The notes beneath the pieces were generated by a model, which worked only from the letters and a program-made list of their open reading frames with translations, did not search any database and was not told where the DNA came from. Below are positions 7,410 through 12,882 of a DNA stretch of 16,843 bases, piece after piece. A program made the position numbers and the translations under genes. Origin of the DNA: Eggerthellaceae bacterium (lineage in GTDB: Bacteria > Actinomycetota > Coriobacteriia > Coriobacteriales > Eggerthellaceae); the NCBI GenBank assembly GCA_017559045.1, contig JAFYTB010000143.1, positions 1-16,843 of the forward strand, in the 5' to 3' direction. The stretch's first letter is position 1. Each line of letters starts with the position of its first letter.

Positions 7410-8615
7410 ATGCCCGAACGCAGCGAAAATGAAACATATCGCGGTAGGCACAATCGTATCGAAGAAGACGGAAACGCCATTGGTCTAACTGAGGCGTTCG
7501 ATCCCATTAATGATTATCTTGATGGGGGAGACTCCTTTGAGGAGGATCGCCCGTTTGACGATGCCCTTGAGTTTGAAGATGCAAGCAAAGAAGATTCTTT
7601 CGTCGACGAGGAAGACGAAGAGGACGAGCTGCCTGTGAAGCGCGGCCGTCATGCTCGTCACGCTAAGGTTGAGGTCGAGTTTGACGATGCCGACGACGAA
7701 GAGGATGCCTTTGCTGGTCTCGGTGTTATCGGTGCTGCGGCTGAATTCGAAGAGGTGGATGCCTCCGAGGGCTCCCAGCAGCAGTCTGGTAAGAAGCGTC
7801 GCAAGCATGCGGCCGACGAGCTGCCTCGCTACATGAAGAAATCGCGCCGTATGCGCAACATTCTTATTGCTGCCATCGTTGCACTCATCTTGCTCGCTTC
7901 TGCGGGTGCCTTCTTTGCATGGCAGCTGTTCGAAACGGCTCAGCATGCTGCCGAAGAGCAGGCCGGATCGCAGTCCGGTGAGACGATCATCGAGTCCGAG
8001 GCGACCGACAATGCTTCGTCTGTTTCCGCCAAGAAGGTTTCCGCACCTAATCTGGTTGCACTTCTCGATATGACGGAGGAAGCTGCGCTTGCCCAGCTCG
8101 GTGAGGGCGCAAACGTTTCGTCTCGTACTGAGTTCAACGCAGAGGGCTCGCGTGTGAAAGAGGACGAAGAGGTCGCTTATACCGAGCTGACGGTCTCCCT
8201 TACTGCCGATGCGAGCGACCCGCGCCTTGGCTATCCTTCTGTCTATCTTGTCGTAGATGCTCAGGGTAAGGTTGTGCAGGCTGGTTATTCGACCACTACT
8301 ACGCTTCTTGGTTTTGGCTCCCAGAGCTTCGAGGATGTCGTCAAGAATGGCCGCATTGTCGAAACCACTCTCCAGGAGGCAGGCGTGAGCGTTGCCGCAG
8401 GCGATGTGAAGCTTCCTGCTGACAAGGCGACTTACACCACCTACGCCGAAGATGGCACTACGCTTGTGAAGGAGTACTGCTCTTTTGAGGGCAAGGCTGA
8501 TGCCGGGGAAGACCAGATCGTTTGGTCGGCAGCGCTGTCGTATGATTACGCAATGTCTAATGCCACCGGCAACCTGGGTGATACGGTGCGTGTCATCTAC
8601 CTGTACGTCGAATAG
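7410..8615 (+). CDS. Acidic single-pass membrane protein with extracytoplasmic domain, uncharacterised
   Basis: This 401-residue protein is not one I can name. Residues 1-128 are strongly acidic (for example FVDEEDEEDEL, 64-74), broken by basic patches (KRGRHARHAK, 77-86; KKRRKH, 128-133). A positively charged KKSRRMRN (143-150) precedes one membrane helix (about 151-172), which predicts an inside N-terminus. The outer part begins with a Ser/Glu-rich linker, then APNLVALLDMTEEAALAQLG (212-231), which loosely resembles the start of a PASTA repeat, followed by a beta-rich domain to the end (SVYLVVDAQGKVVQAGYST near 275, VRVIYLYVE at the end). AAGGA precedes ATG 7410 by about eight bases. It lies 38 bases after the tail-anchored protein gene, in the same direction. 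A cell-envelope role is inference from topology only; no clear terminator follows. Confidence 0.78.
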   Translation: MPERSENETYRGRHNRIEEDGNAIGLTEAFDPINDYLDGGDSFEEDRPFDDALEFEDASKEDSFVDEEDEEDELPVKRGRHARHAKVEVEFDDADDEEDAFAGLGVIGAAAEFEEVDASEGSQQQSGKKRRKHAADELPRYMKKSRRMRNILIAAIVALILLASAGAFFAWQLFETAQHAAEEQAGSQSGETIIESEATDNASSVSAKKVSAPNLVALLDMTEEAALAQLGEGANVSSRTEFNAEGSRVKEDEEVAYTELTVSLTADASDPRLGYPSVYLVVDAQGKVVQAGYSTTTTLLGFGSQSFEDVVKNGRIVETTLQEAGVSVAAGDVKLPADKATYTTYAEDGTTLVKEYCSFEGKADAGEDQIVWSAALSYDYAMSNATGNLGDTVRVIYLYVE

Positions 8616-8680
8616 AAATTCGTGCGTTTTGTCGTGCAATTCGAGTTGGATATTTATGTCCAAAATTCGATAAAAAAGTC

Positions 8681-8709
8681 TTGCATGGATTATTTCTATG
8701 AGTTAAAAT
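8681..8709 (+). promoter_or_regulatory. Promoter of the infC-rpmI-rplT operon
   Basis: TTGCAT (8681-8686) and TAAAAT (8704-8709) are separated by exactly 17 bases. Transcription would start near 8716 and give infC a leader of about 155 bases that holds the attenuator described separately. Confidence 0.75.
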
Positions 8710-8730
8710 AACAAGGCTGTTTAATCAAGC

Positions 8731-8842
8731 GAGGAGAAATCCTCCACCTGTTTCGGCGCGTTTGATGCTGATGGGTCATTCGAATAATCAGGCAAATGCC
8801 TTTCTTAAGAATGAACCCGCGGCGCGTTGCAGCGGGTTTTTT
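8731..8842 (+). promoter_or_regulatory. infC leader: mutually exclusive antiterminator and terminator (probable L20-type attenuator)
   Basis: The leader starts with a hairpin GAGGA-GAAA-TCCTC (8731-8744). Then 8773-8781 (GGGTCATTC) pairs with 8809-8818 (GAATGAACCC) over nine pairs with one bulged A, enclosing a small hairpin AGGCA/TGCCT (8790-8801). The 3' arm of this helix includes bases 8814-8818, which are also the 5' arm of the terminator stem at 8814-8842, so the two cannot form together. In Bacillus and other Gram-positives ribosomal protein L20 represses this same operon through premature termination in the infC leader. By analogy L20 is the likely effector, but the sequence alone does not show that. 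Confidence 0.68.
8814..8842 (+). terminator. Leader terminator upstream of infC
   Basis: AACCCGC (8814-8820) pairs with GCGGGTT (8832-8838) around an 11-base loop and is followed by six T (8837-8842). It lies between the operon promoter and the infC ribosome binding site, so it must act conditionally or leakily. Confidence 0.85.
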
Positions 8843-8856
8843 AATGTGCGAACAAG

Positions 8857-8874
8857 AAGGAGGTGAGCGCGATA
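8857..8874 (+). promoter_or_regulatory. Ribosome binding site deciding the infC start at AUA
   Basis: AAGGAGGTGA (8857-8866) is fully complementary to the 3' end of 16S rRNA. The in-frame codon at the best distance, eight bases after GGAGG, is ATA at 8872-8874. The only nearby conventional codon, GTG at 8863, lies inside the binding site itself and cannot use it. Confidence 0.75.
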
Positions 8875-9435
8875 GCTGCTCAAGAGCCCAGGCTCAACGA
8901 CGAAATCACCGTGCGTGAGTGCCGTCTGATCGATTTCGAGGGTAACCAGATGGGTGTTTACCCCGTGGCGCAGGCCCAGCGTATTGCTGACGACGCCGGT
9001 TTGGATCTCGTCGAGATTGCACCTAACGCCGATCCGCCCGTATGCCGAATCATGGACTACGGCAAGTTCAAGTACGACCAGGCCATTAAGGCCAAGCAGG
9101 CTCGCAAGAACCAGAGCAAGATCGAGGTCAAGGAAATGAAGTTCCGCCCGAAAATCGATACGGGCGACTACACCACCAAGAAGAAGCACATCATGCGTTT
9201 CCTCGAGGCTGGTAACAAGGTCAAGATCACCATCATGTTCCGTGGTCGCGAAATGGCTCATCCGGAACAGGGCCTCTCGATTCTCGAGCGTCTGGCTGAC
9301 GATCTGAAGGACACGGCCGTCATCGAGAACCAGCCCAAGATGGAAGGCCGCAACATGCACATGCTCATCGCCCCGCTGCCCGCGTCGGCGAAGAAGAAAA
9401 AGGATAGTAAGAAAGAAGAAGGAAAGGACGAGTAA
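8872..9435 (+). CDS. infC: Translation initiation factor IF-3
   Basis: IF3 binds the 30S subunit, keeps 50S away and checks the start codon and initiator tRNA. The frame gives 187 residues from ATA 8872. The N-domain opens with EPRLNDEITVRECRLID, typical of the family. The linker holds VEIAPNADPPVCRIMDYGKFKY, the IF3 signature, and the C-domain includes VKEMKFRP, RFLEAGNKVKITIMFRGREMAH and PKMEGRNMHMLIAP. A Lys/Glu-rich tail (KKKKDSKKEEGKDE) ends it. Non-standard AUU/AUC/AUA starts are a known mark of infC, because IF3 discriminates against them and so limits its own synthesis. Here the Shine-Dalgarno position points the same way. The first gene of an operon with rpmI (one-base gap) and rplT; an attenuator lies upstream. 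Confidence 0.96.
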   Translation: MAAQEPRLNDEITVRECRLIDFEGNQMGVYPVAQAQRIADDAGLDLVEIAPNADPPVCRIMDYGKFKYDQAIKAKQARKNQSKIEVKEMKFRPKIDTGDYTTKKKHIMRFLEAGNKVKITIMFRGREMAHPEQGLSILERLADDLKDTAVIENQPKMEGRNMHMLIAPLPASAKKKKDSKKEEGKDE

Positions 9436-9436
9436 G

Positions 9437-9634
9437 ATGCCTAAGATGAAGACCCACCGCGGTTCCGCAAAGCGCTTCCGCGTTACCGGCTCCGGCAAGA
9501 TCATGCGCTCCAAGGCTTACAAGAGCCACATCCTCACCAAGAAGTCCCCGAAGCGTAAGCGCAATTTCCGTCACGACACGGAGCTCGCACCTGCTGACAA
9601 CAAGGTTGTCGCACGTCAGCTTGGCCTTCGCTAA
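9437..9634 (+). CDS. rpmI: 50S ribosomal protein L35 (bL35)
   Basis: This 65-residue basic protein of the large ribosomal subunit begins MPKMKTHRGSAKRFRVTGSGKI, the family hallmark, and retains the K/R-rich segment LTKKSPKRKRNFR (34-46). Length and sequence are normal for bL35. It starts one base after the infC stop; a purine-rich AAGGAAAGGA stretch at the end of infC serves as its binding site, so translation is probably coupled. It lies between infC and rplT, the conserved order in most bacteria. Confidence 0.97.
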   Translation: MPKMKTHRGSAKRFRVTGSGKIMRSKAYKSHILTKKSPKRKRNFRHDTELAPADNKVVARQLGLR

Positions 9635-9654
9635 TCATAAAGGAGTGATACAGA

Positions 9655-10008
9655 ATGTCTCGTGTTAAGCGTTCCATCCACGCCCGCAAGAAGCGTCGCA
9701 CCATGCTTGCTCGCGCCAAGGGTTACTATGGCGCAAAATCCCGTTCCTACCGTGCAGCGAAAGAGCAGGTGCAGCACTCCCTGCAGTATGCTTATCGCGA
9801 TCGCCGCAATAAGAAGCGTGAGATCCGTCGTCTCTGGATCACCCGCATCAACGCTGCAGCTCGTATCAACGGTCTGTCCTACAGCGTGTTCATGAACGGC
9901 CTGAAGAAGGCTGGCGTCGAGCTCGACCGCAAGGTTCTCGCTGACCTCGCTGTCAACGACGCTGCTGCTTTCGCAGCCCTCACCGAGGTTGCTAAGAAGG
10001 CTCTGTAA
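9655..10008 (+). CDS. rplT: 50S ribosomal protein L20 (bL20)
   Basis: This 117-residue protein binds 23S rRNA and is needed early in 50S assembly. In several bacteria it also represses its own operon by binding the mRNA leader. The N-terminal extension SRVKRSIHARKKRRTMLARAKGYYGAKSRSYRAAKEQV and the following YAYRDRRNKKREIRRLWITRINAAAR are diagnostic. The length is standard. AAAGGAG precedes ATG 9655 at good distance, 20 bases after rpmI. It is the last gene of the operon, followed by a strong terminator at 10032-10060. It is the likely effector of the attenuator at 8731-8842. Confidence 0.97.
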   Translation: MSRVKRSIHARKKRRTMLARAKGYYGAKSRSYRAAKEQVQHSLQYAYRDRRNKKREIRRLWITRINAAARINGLSYSVFMNGLKKAGVELDRKVLADLAVNDAAAFAALTEVAKKAL

Positions 10009-10031
10009 GCTTTACGCTTCAGCTTGAATTG

Positions 10032-10060
10032 AAAATGGACCCTTCGGGGTCCATTTTTTT
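10032..10060 (+). terminator. Terminator of the infC-rpmI-rplT operon
   Basis: AAAATGGACCC (10032-10042) pairs with GGGTCCATTTT (10047-10057) around a stable TTCG tetraloop, ending in seven T (10054-10060). It lies 24 bases after the rplT stop. Confidence 0.95.
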
Positions 10061-10194
10061 GTCGAATGACATGTACTTCTCTGCAGGAGAAGCGCTTTCG
10101 ATATTGGAGCTTGCGAGCCCCGGGTTTTCAGGATAATAGCCCGTTTGGGGTTGGGTTCACGAATTCCACTCGTTTACGAAAATAATTCTTGCGG

Positions 10195-10222
10195 TTGCGG
10201 TGGTTTTCTGGCAAAATATAAA
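10195..10222 (+). promoter_or_regulatory. Promoter of the tRNA-Glu gene
   Basis: TTGCGG (10195-10200) and TATAAA (10217-10222) are 16 bases apart, and the tRNA begins 14 bases after the -10. A second TTGCGG stands at 10189-10194. The region 10061-10188 holds only a CTTCTC/GAGAAG hairpin (10076-10092) without a T-run. Confidence 0.65.
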
Positions 10223-10236
10223 AGCTGTTTTCAGCT

Positions 10237-10311
10237 GTCCCTATAGTCTATCGGTTAGGACGCGGCCCTTTCAAGGCTGAGAGACGGGTTCGACTCCCGT
10301 TAGGGGCACCA
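10237..10311 (+). tRNA. tRNA-Glu (anticodon UUC)
   Basis: A full cloverleaf with encoded CCA. The acceptor stem 10237-10243/10301-10307 has one G-U pair. The D stem is GTC/GAC (10246-10248/10259-10261). The anticodon stem 10263-10267/10275-10279 encloses loop CTTTCAA with anticodon TTC at 10270-10272. The T stem ACGGG/CCCGT has loop TTCGACT (10289-10295). The discriminator base is A and CCA is 10309-10311. It decodes GAA and GAG. Confidence 0.97.
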
Positions 10312-10324
10312 TAGATCTACTGAG

Positions 10325-10348
10325 CGAACCCTACGGGGTTCGTTTTTT
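10325..10348 (+). terminator. Terminator after tRNA-Glu
   Basis: CGAACCC (10325-10331) pairs with GGGTTCG (10336-10342), loop TACG, followed by six T (10343-10348). It separates the tRNA from the helicase gene. Confidence 0.9.
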
Positions 10349-10409
10349 ATGCGGCGTGGTTTTCTCTTTATGTCACACGCCTTCCGAATATCCATTGAAA
10401 GAGGACCCC

Positions 10410-12098
10410 ATGAACTTCGCCGATCTCGGCCTTTCTGAAAAAGCTCTTCAGGCGGTTGAGCTGCTTGGATATGAGCAGCCCACCCCCGTACAGGAGCAGG
10501 CTATCCCTCTGGTGCTTGAAGGCGGCGACATTATTGCCGCAGCTAAGACGGGTACCGGTAAGACGGCGGCTTTCTCTCTGCCTGGCATGGACCGTACGGT
10601 TCGTACGAGCTCCAAGAAGGCACCGCGTATGGTTGTCATCACCCCTACGCGTGAGCTTGCCTTCCAGATCGCAGATGTGTGCGCCGTCATCGCTCCGCTC
10701 ATGAAGCTTCGTACGCTTGCTGTTGTTGGTGGTACGTCCATCGACAATCAGATTGCAAGGCTCAGGACTGGCATCGATGTCCTCATCGCAACCCCGGGAC
10801 GCCTTATCGACCTCATGAATCAGGAGGCTGTGCGCCTTGATGAGGTTGAGATTCTCGTTCTCGACGAGGCTGACCGCATGCTCGACATGGGCTTCCTTCC
10901 GTCGGTTCGCACCATTGTCGCTGCTACGCCCGAAACGCGTCAGACGCTTCTCTTCAGCGCTACCATCGACCAGTCCGTTCGTAAGCAGGTTGATTCGCTG
11001 CTGAATGATCCGACGGTTGTTCAGATTGCCCAGGTGGGCGAGACCGCTGATACGGTTACGCAGTACATCACCCGCGTTCCCCAGACCATGAAGTTCGATA
11101 TGCTCAAGGCCACCCTTAATCACTACGGTCATGAGCGTGTCATCGTGTTTGCACGTACGCGCGGCCGTGCTGATTCGACCTGCCGTCGTCTGAAGCGTCT
11201 TGGCTATAACGCCGAGGCCTTGCACTCCGATCGCACGCAGAATCAGCGTAAGAAGGCGCTCGAGCATTTTGCAGCAGGCAGGACCGACATTCTCGTTGCC
11301 ACCGATGTTTTGGCTCGTGGCATCGACGTCGAGGGCGTTTCCTATGTCGTCAATTTCGATCTGCCGACCATGCCGGAGGATTACGTTCATCGTATCGGCC
11401 GAACCGGTCGTGCTGGTGCCGACGGATTTGCTCTCTCCTATGTGACGCCCGAGACCGAGTCTGCGCTTCGCGATATCGAGAAGTTCATCAAGATGTCCAT
11501 TCCCGTTATCGAGGTTGAGGGCTTCAGCCTTGAAGCTGCTGCTGCCGAGGCTGCTGATCGTGCGAACAAGGCTGCTTCCCGAAAGGATCCCGAGATCGCT
11601 GAGGTCACGAAGGAGCTCAAGAAGAAGGAGCGCCGTAGGAGGCGTGCGGAGGCTCGTGCAGCTGAGGCAGCCCAGCAGGCCGAGGAGAAGGTCGACAAGA
11701 AGAGCAAGGCGAAGAAGTCCAAGTCTGCTTCTTCCTCCAAATCGGCACGCCCGATGAAGACCTCTCGCGCTAAGTACGTGATGATCGAATCCGGCGCTGA
11801 GGCATCTGAGGCTCGACCTGCTTCGAAGGGTGGTGCAAAGAAGGCCGCCAATCCCAAGACCATGAAGGCATCCAAGAAGGGTCCTCAGTCGTCTGGTACT
11901 AAGAAGGGTATGAGCTCTAAGGTTGCAAAGGTAAAGGGCGAGGTCAGGGCTGCAGGAAAGAATGACCAGAAGCCGAACGCCGCCTCTGGTAAGGCGAAGA
12001 AGGGCTCGTCCTCGTCTCGTCCTTCTGCCAAGGTTGACATGAGGCCGGGTCGTTCTCATCGTGCGCAGATGGCTCGTCGTCGAGGTGGTAACGCTTAA
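10410..12098 (+). CDS. DEAD-box ATP-dependent RNA helicase, RhlE-like, with long basic C-terminal tail
   Basis: This 562-residue cytoplasmic helicase unwinds short RNA duplexes; family roles are ribosome assembly and mRNA turnover. All core motifs are present: Q motif YEQPTPVQEQAIP (21-33), motif I AKTGTGKT (45-52), PTRELAFQ (79-86), ATPGR (127-131), DEAD (152-155), SAT (183-185), VIVFARTR (244-251), ATDVLARGID (297-306) and HRIGRTGR (327-334). The N-terminus MNFADLGLSEKAL resembles RhlE. Residues from about 380 to 562 are low-complexity, rich in Lys, Ala, Ser and Arg, probably disordered and RNA-binding. ATG 10410 is chosen because GAGG stands five bases upstream and the domain begins there; the frame's earlier GTG at 10356 has no binding site. 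A GGCGTG/CACGCC hairpin (10353-10381) lies in its leader. No clear promoter of its own is seen, so read-through past the tRNA terminator is possible. Confidence 0.95.
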   Translation: MNFADLGLSEKALQAVELLGYEQPTPVQEQAIPLVLEGGDIIAAAKTGTGKTAAFSLPGMDRTVRTSSKKAPRMVVITPTRELAFQIADVCAVIAPLMKLRTLAVVGGTSIDNQIARLRTGIDVLIATPGRLIDLMNQEAVRLDEVEILVLDEADRMLDMGFLPSVRTIVAATPETRQTLLFSATIDQSVRKQVDSLLNDPTVVQIAQVGETADTVTQYITRVPQTMKFDMLKATLNHYGHERVIVFARTRGRADSTCRRLKRLGYNAEALHSDRTQNQRKKALEHFAAGRTDILVATDVLARGIDVEGVSYVVNFDLPTMPEDYVHRIGRTGRAGADGFALSYVTPETESALRDIEKFIKMSIPVIEVEGFSLEAAAAEAADRANKAASRKDPEIAEVTKELKKKERRRRRAEARAAEAAQQAEEKVDKKSKAKKSKSASSSKSARPMKTSRAKYVMIESGAEASEARPASKGGAKKAANPKTMKASKKGPQSSGTKKGMSSKVAKVKGEVRAAGKNDQKPNAASGKAKKGSSSSRPSAKVDMRPGRSHRAQMARRRGGNA

Positions 12099-12205
12099 AG
12101 CTTTGCGTTAGCGGAAGCCAAGCACCCATTTACCGCATTTTTCCTCGTCCCTCTAGCAAGGGTGGGCTATCGTTGAAGGACACACTTAGGGGGAAGGAAG
12201 TGTAC

Positions 12206-12610
12206 GTGAAGATTGCTGTCGCCTGTTTAGGTCTTGGCGTTGCGCCTCACGCTGCCCAGTGCGAGAGCTTCATGTGCTACACCGTCGAAAAGGGCATCAT
12301 CAGGGATTGCCGTAACCTTCCCAACATGGGCATTACCAGCGAGGAAGCTGTTGCTCTTATTAAAAGTGTGGGCTTCGATGTTGTCATCAGCGGTGGCATT
12401 GACATGGATACCGCTAACGAGCTTTGCCGTATGGGTGTTGAAGTCGTTGCCGGCGTCGAGGGCGGTGCTCGTGAGGTTGTCGAGGCTTATGTTGGTCAGA
12501 CGCTCATGGGTGCAGTTGAGCTTTGCCGTGCGTACGAGGAAGAGCACGATCCCGAAGATCAGGACGTTGAAGACGCGTTCGAGAAAATGGTCCTGAGCAT
12601 GGGACTGTAG
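12206..12610 (+). CDS. Small NifX/NifB-C-terminal-fold protein (dinitrogenase iron-molybdenum cofactor family)
   Basis: This 134-residue cytoplasmic protein matches the ribonuclease-H-like fold of the NifX/NafY/MTH1175 family. It opens KIAVACLGLGVAPHAAQC, where the family has V-x-P-H-F-x-R-C, and continues with FDVVISGGIDMDTANELCRMGVEVVAGVEGGAREVVEAYVGQ (57-98), the typical nucleotide-fold-like core. Six cysteines (7, 19, 24, 35, 74, 107) and an acidic tail (EEEHDPEDQDVEDAFE) are notable. Family members bind or carry Fe-S or Fe-Mo cofactors, but many occur outside nitrogen fixers with unknown roles; no nif gene is present here. GTG 12206 is chosen because AAGGA stands about seven bases upstream and the core strand begins at once; the TTG at 12173 is less likely. 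It is followed by its own terminator. Function remains open. Confidence 0.8.
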   Translation: MKIAVACLGLGVAPHAAQCESFMCYTVEKGIIRDCRNLPNMGITSEEAVALIKSVGFDVVISGGIDMDTANELCRMGVEVVAGVEGGAREVVEAYVGQTLMGAVELCRAYEEEHDPEDQDVEDAFEKMVLSMGL

Positions 12611-12634
12611 GGATTAACCCCACAAGCAATAATC

Positions 12635-12658
12635 AAAAAGCCGCGTATGCGGCTTTTT
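12635..12658 (+). terminator. Terminator of the NifX-family gene
   Basis: AAAAAGCCGC (12635-12644) and GCGGCTTTTT (12649-12658) form a 10-pair stem with loop GTAT. The five A before the stem make it potentially bidirectional. Confidence 0.92.
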
Positions 12659-12685
12659 GTTTCTCAAGAAAAGCAGCCGAAATAG

Positions 12686-12715
12686 AAAAGCCCGATCGCT
12701 GAGGCGAGTCGGGCT
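12686..12715 (-). terminator. Terminator of tRNA-Arg (minus strand)
   Basis: Read on the minus strand, AGCCCGA (12709-12715) pairs with TCGGGCT (12689-12695) and is followed by a run of U (plus-strand A 12686-12689). It lies 12 bases beyond the tRNA 3' end and faces the plus-strand terminator at 12635-12658. Confidence 0.82.
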
Positions 12716-12727
12716 CTACTGCTGGGA

Positions 12728-12803
12728 TGGCGCCCTCGATAGGATTCGAACCTACGGCACCTTGCTCCGGAGGCAAGTGCTCTATCCCCTGAGCTACGAG
12801 GGC
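12728..12803 (-). tRNA. tRNA-Arg (anticodon CCG)
   Basis: The minus strand folds into a complete cloverleaf with encoded CCA (12728-12730). The acceptor stem GCCCTCG/CGAGGGC is perfect, the D stem is GCTC/GAGC, and the anticodon stem CTTGC/GCAAG encloses loop CTCCGGA with anticodon CCG. The variable region has five bases and the T arm loop is TTCGAAT. The discriminator is G. It reads the codon CGG. Confidence 0.97.
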
Positions 12804-12812
12804 GTGACGTCC

Positions 12813-12843
12813 ATTATAATCAATGGTTTGAAGTCAGATTCAA
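12813..12843 (-). promoter_or_regulatory. Promoter of tRNA-Arg
   Basis: On the minus strand a perfect TATAAT (12813-12818) lies nine bases before the tRNA 5' end. The best -35, TTGAAT (12838-12843), is 19 bases away, longer than ideal. Confidence 0.5.
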
Positions 12844-12882
12844 TTATTTGGCGCGTTCTACGCGGCTTGGTAAGGAGACCGT

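Noticed and set aside
10076..10092. CTTCTC/GAGAAG hairpin after the rplT terminator
   Set aside because: It has no T-run and no second conserved feature; not enough for a terminator or RNA call.
10368..12059. Long minus-strand open frame opposite the helicase
   Set aside because: The plus strand encodes every DEAD-box motif; the antisense product is Leu/Arg-rich nonsense.
12111..12148. Weak GCGG...CCGC stem followed by T-rich bases after the helicase gene
   Set aside because: A four-pair stem with an 18-base loop is too weak to call a terminator.
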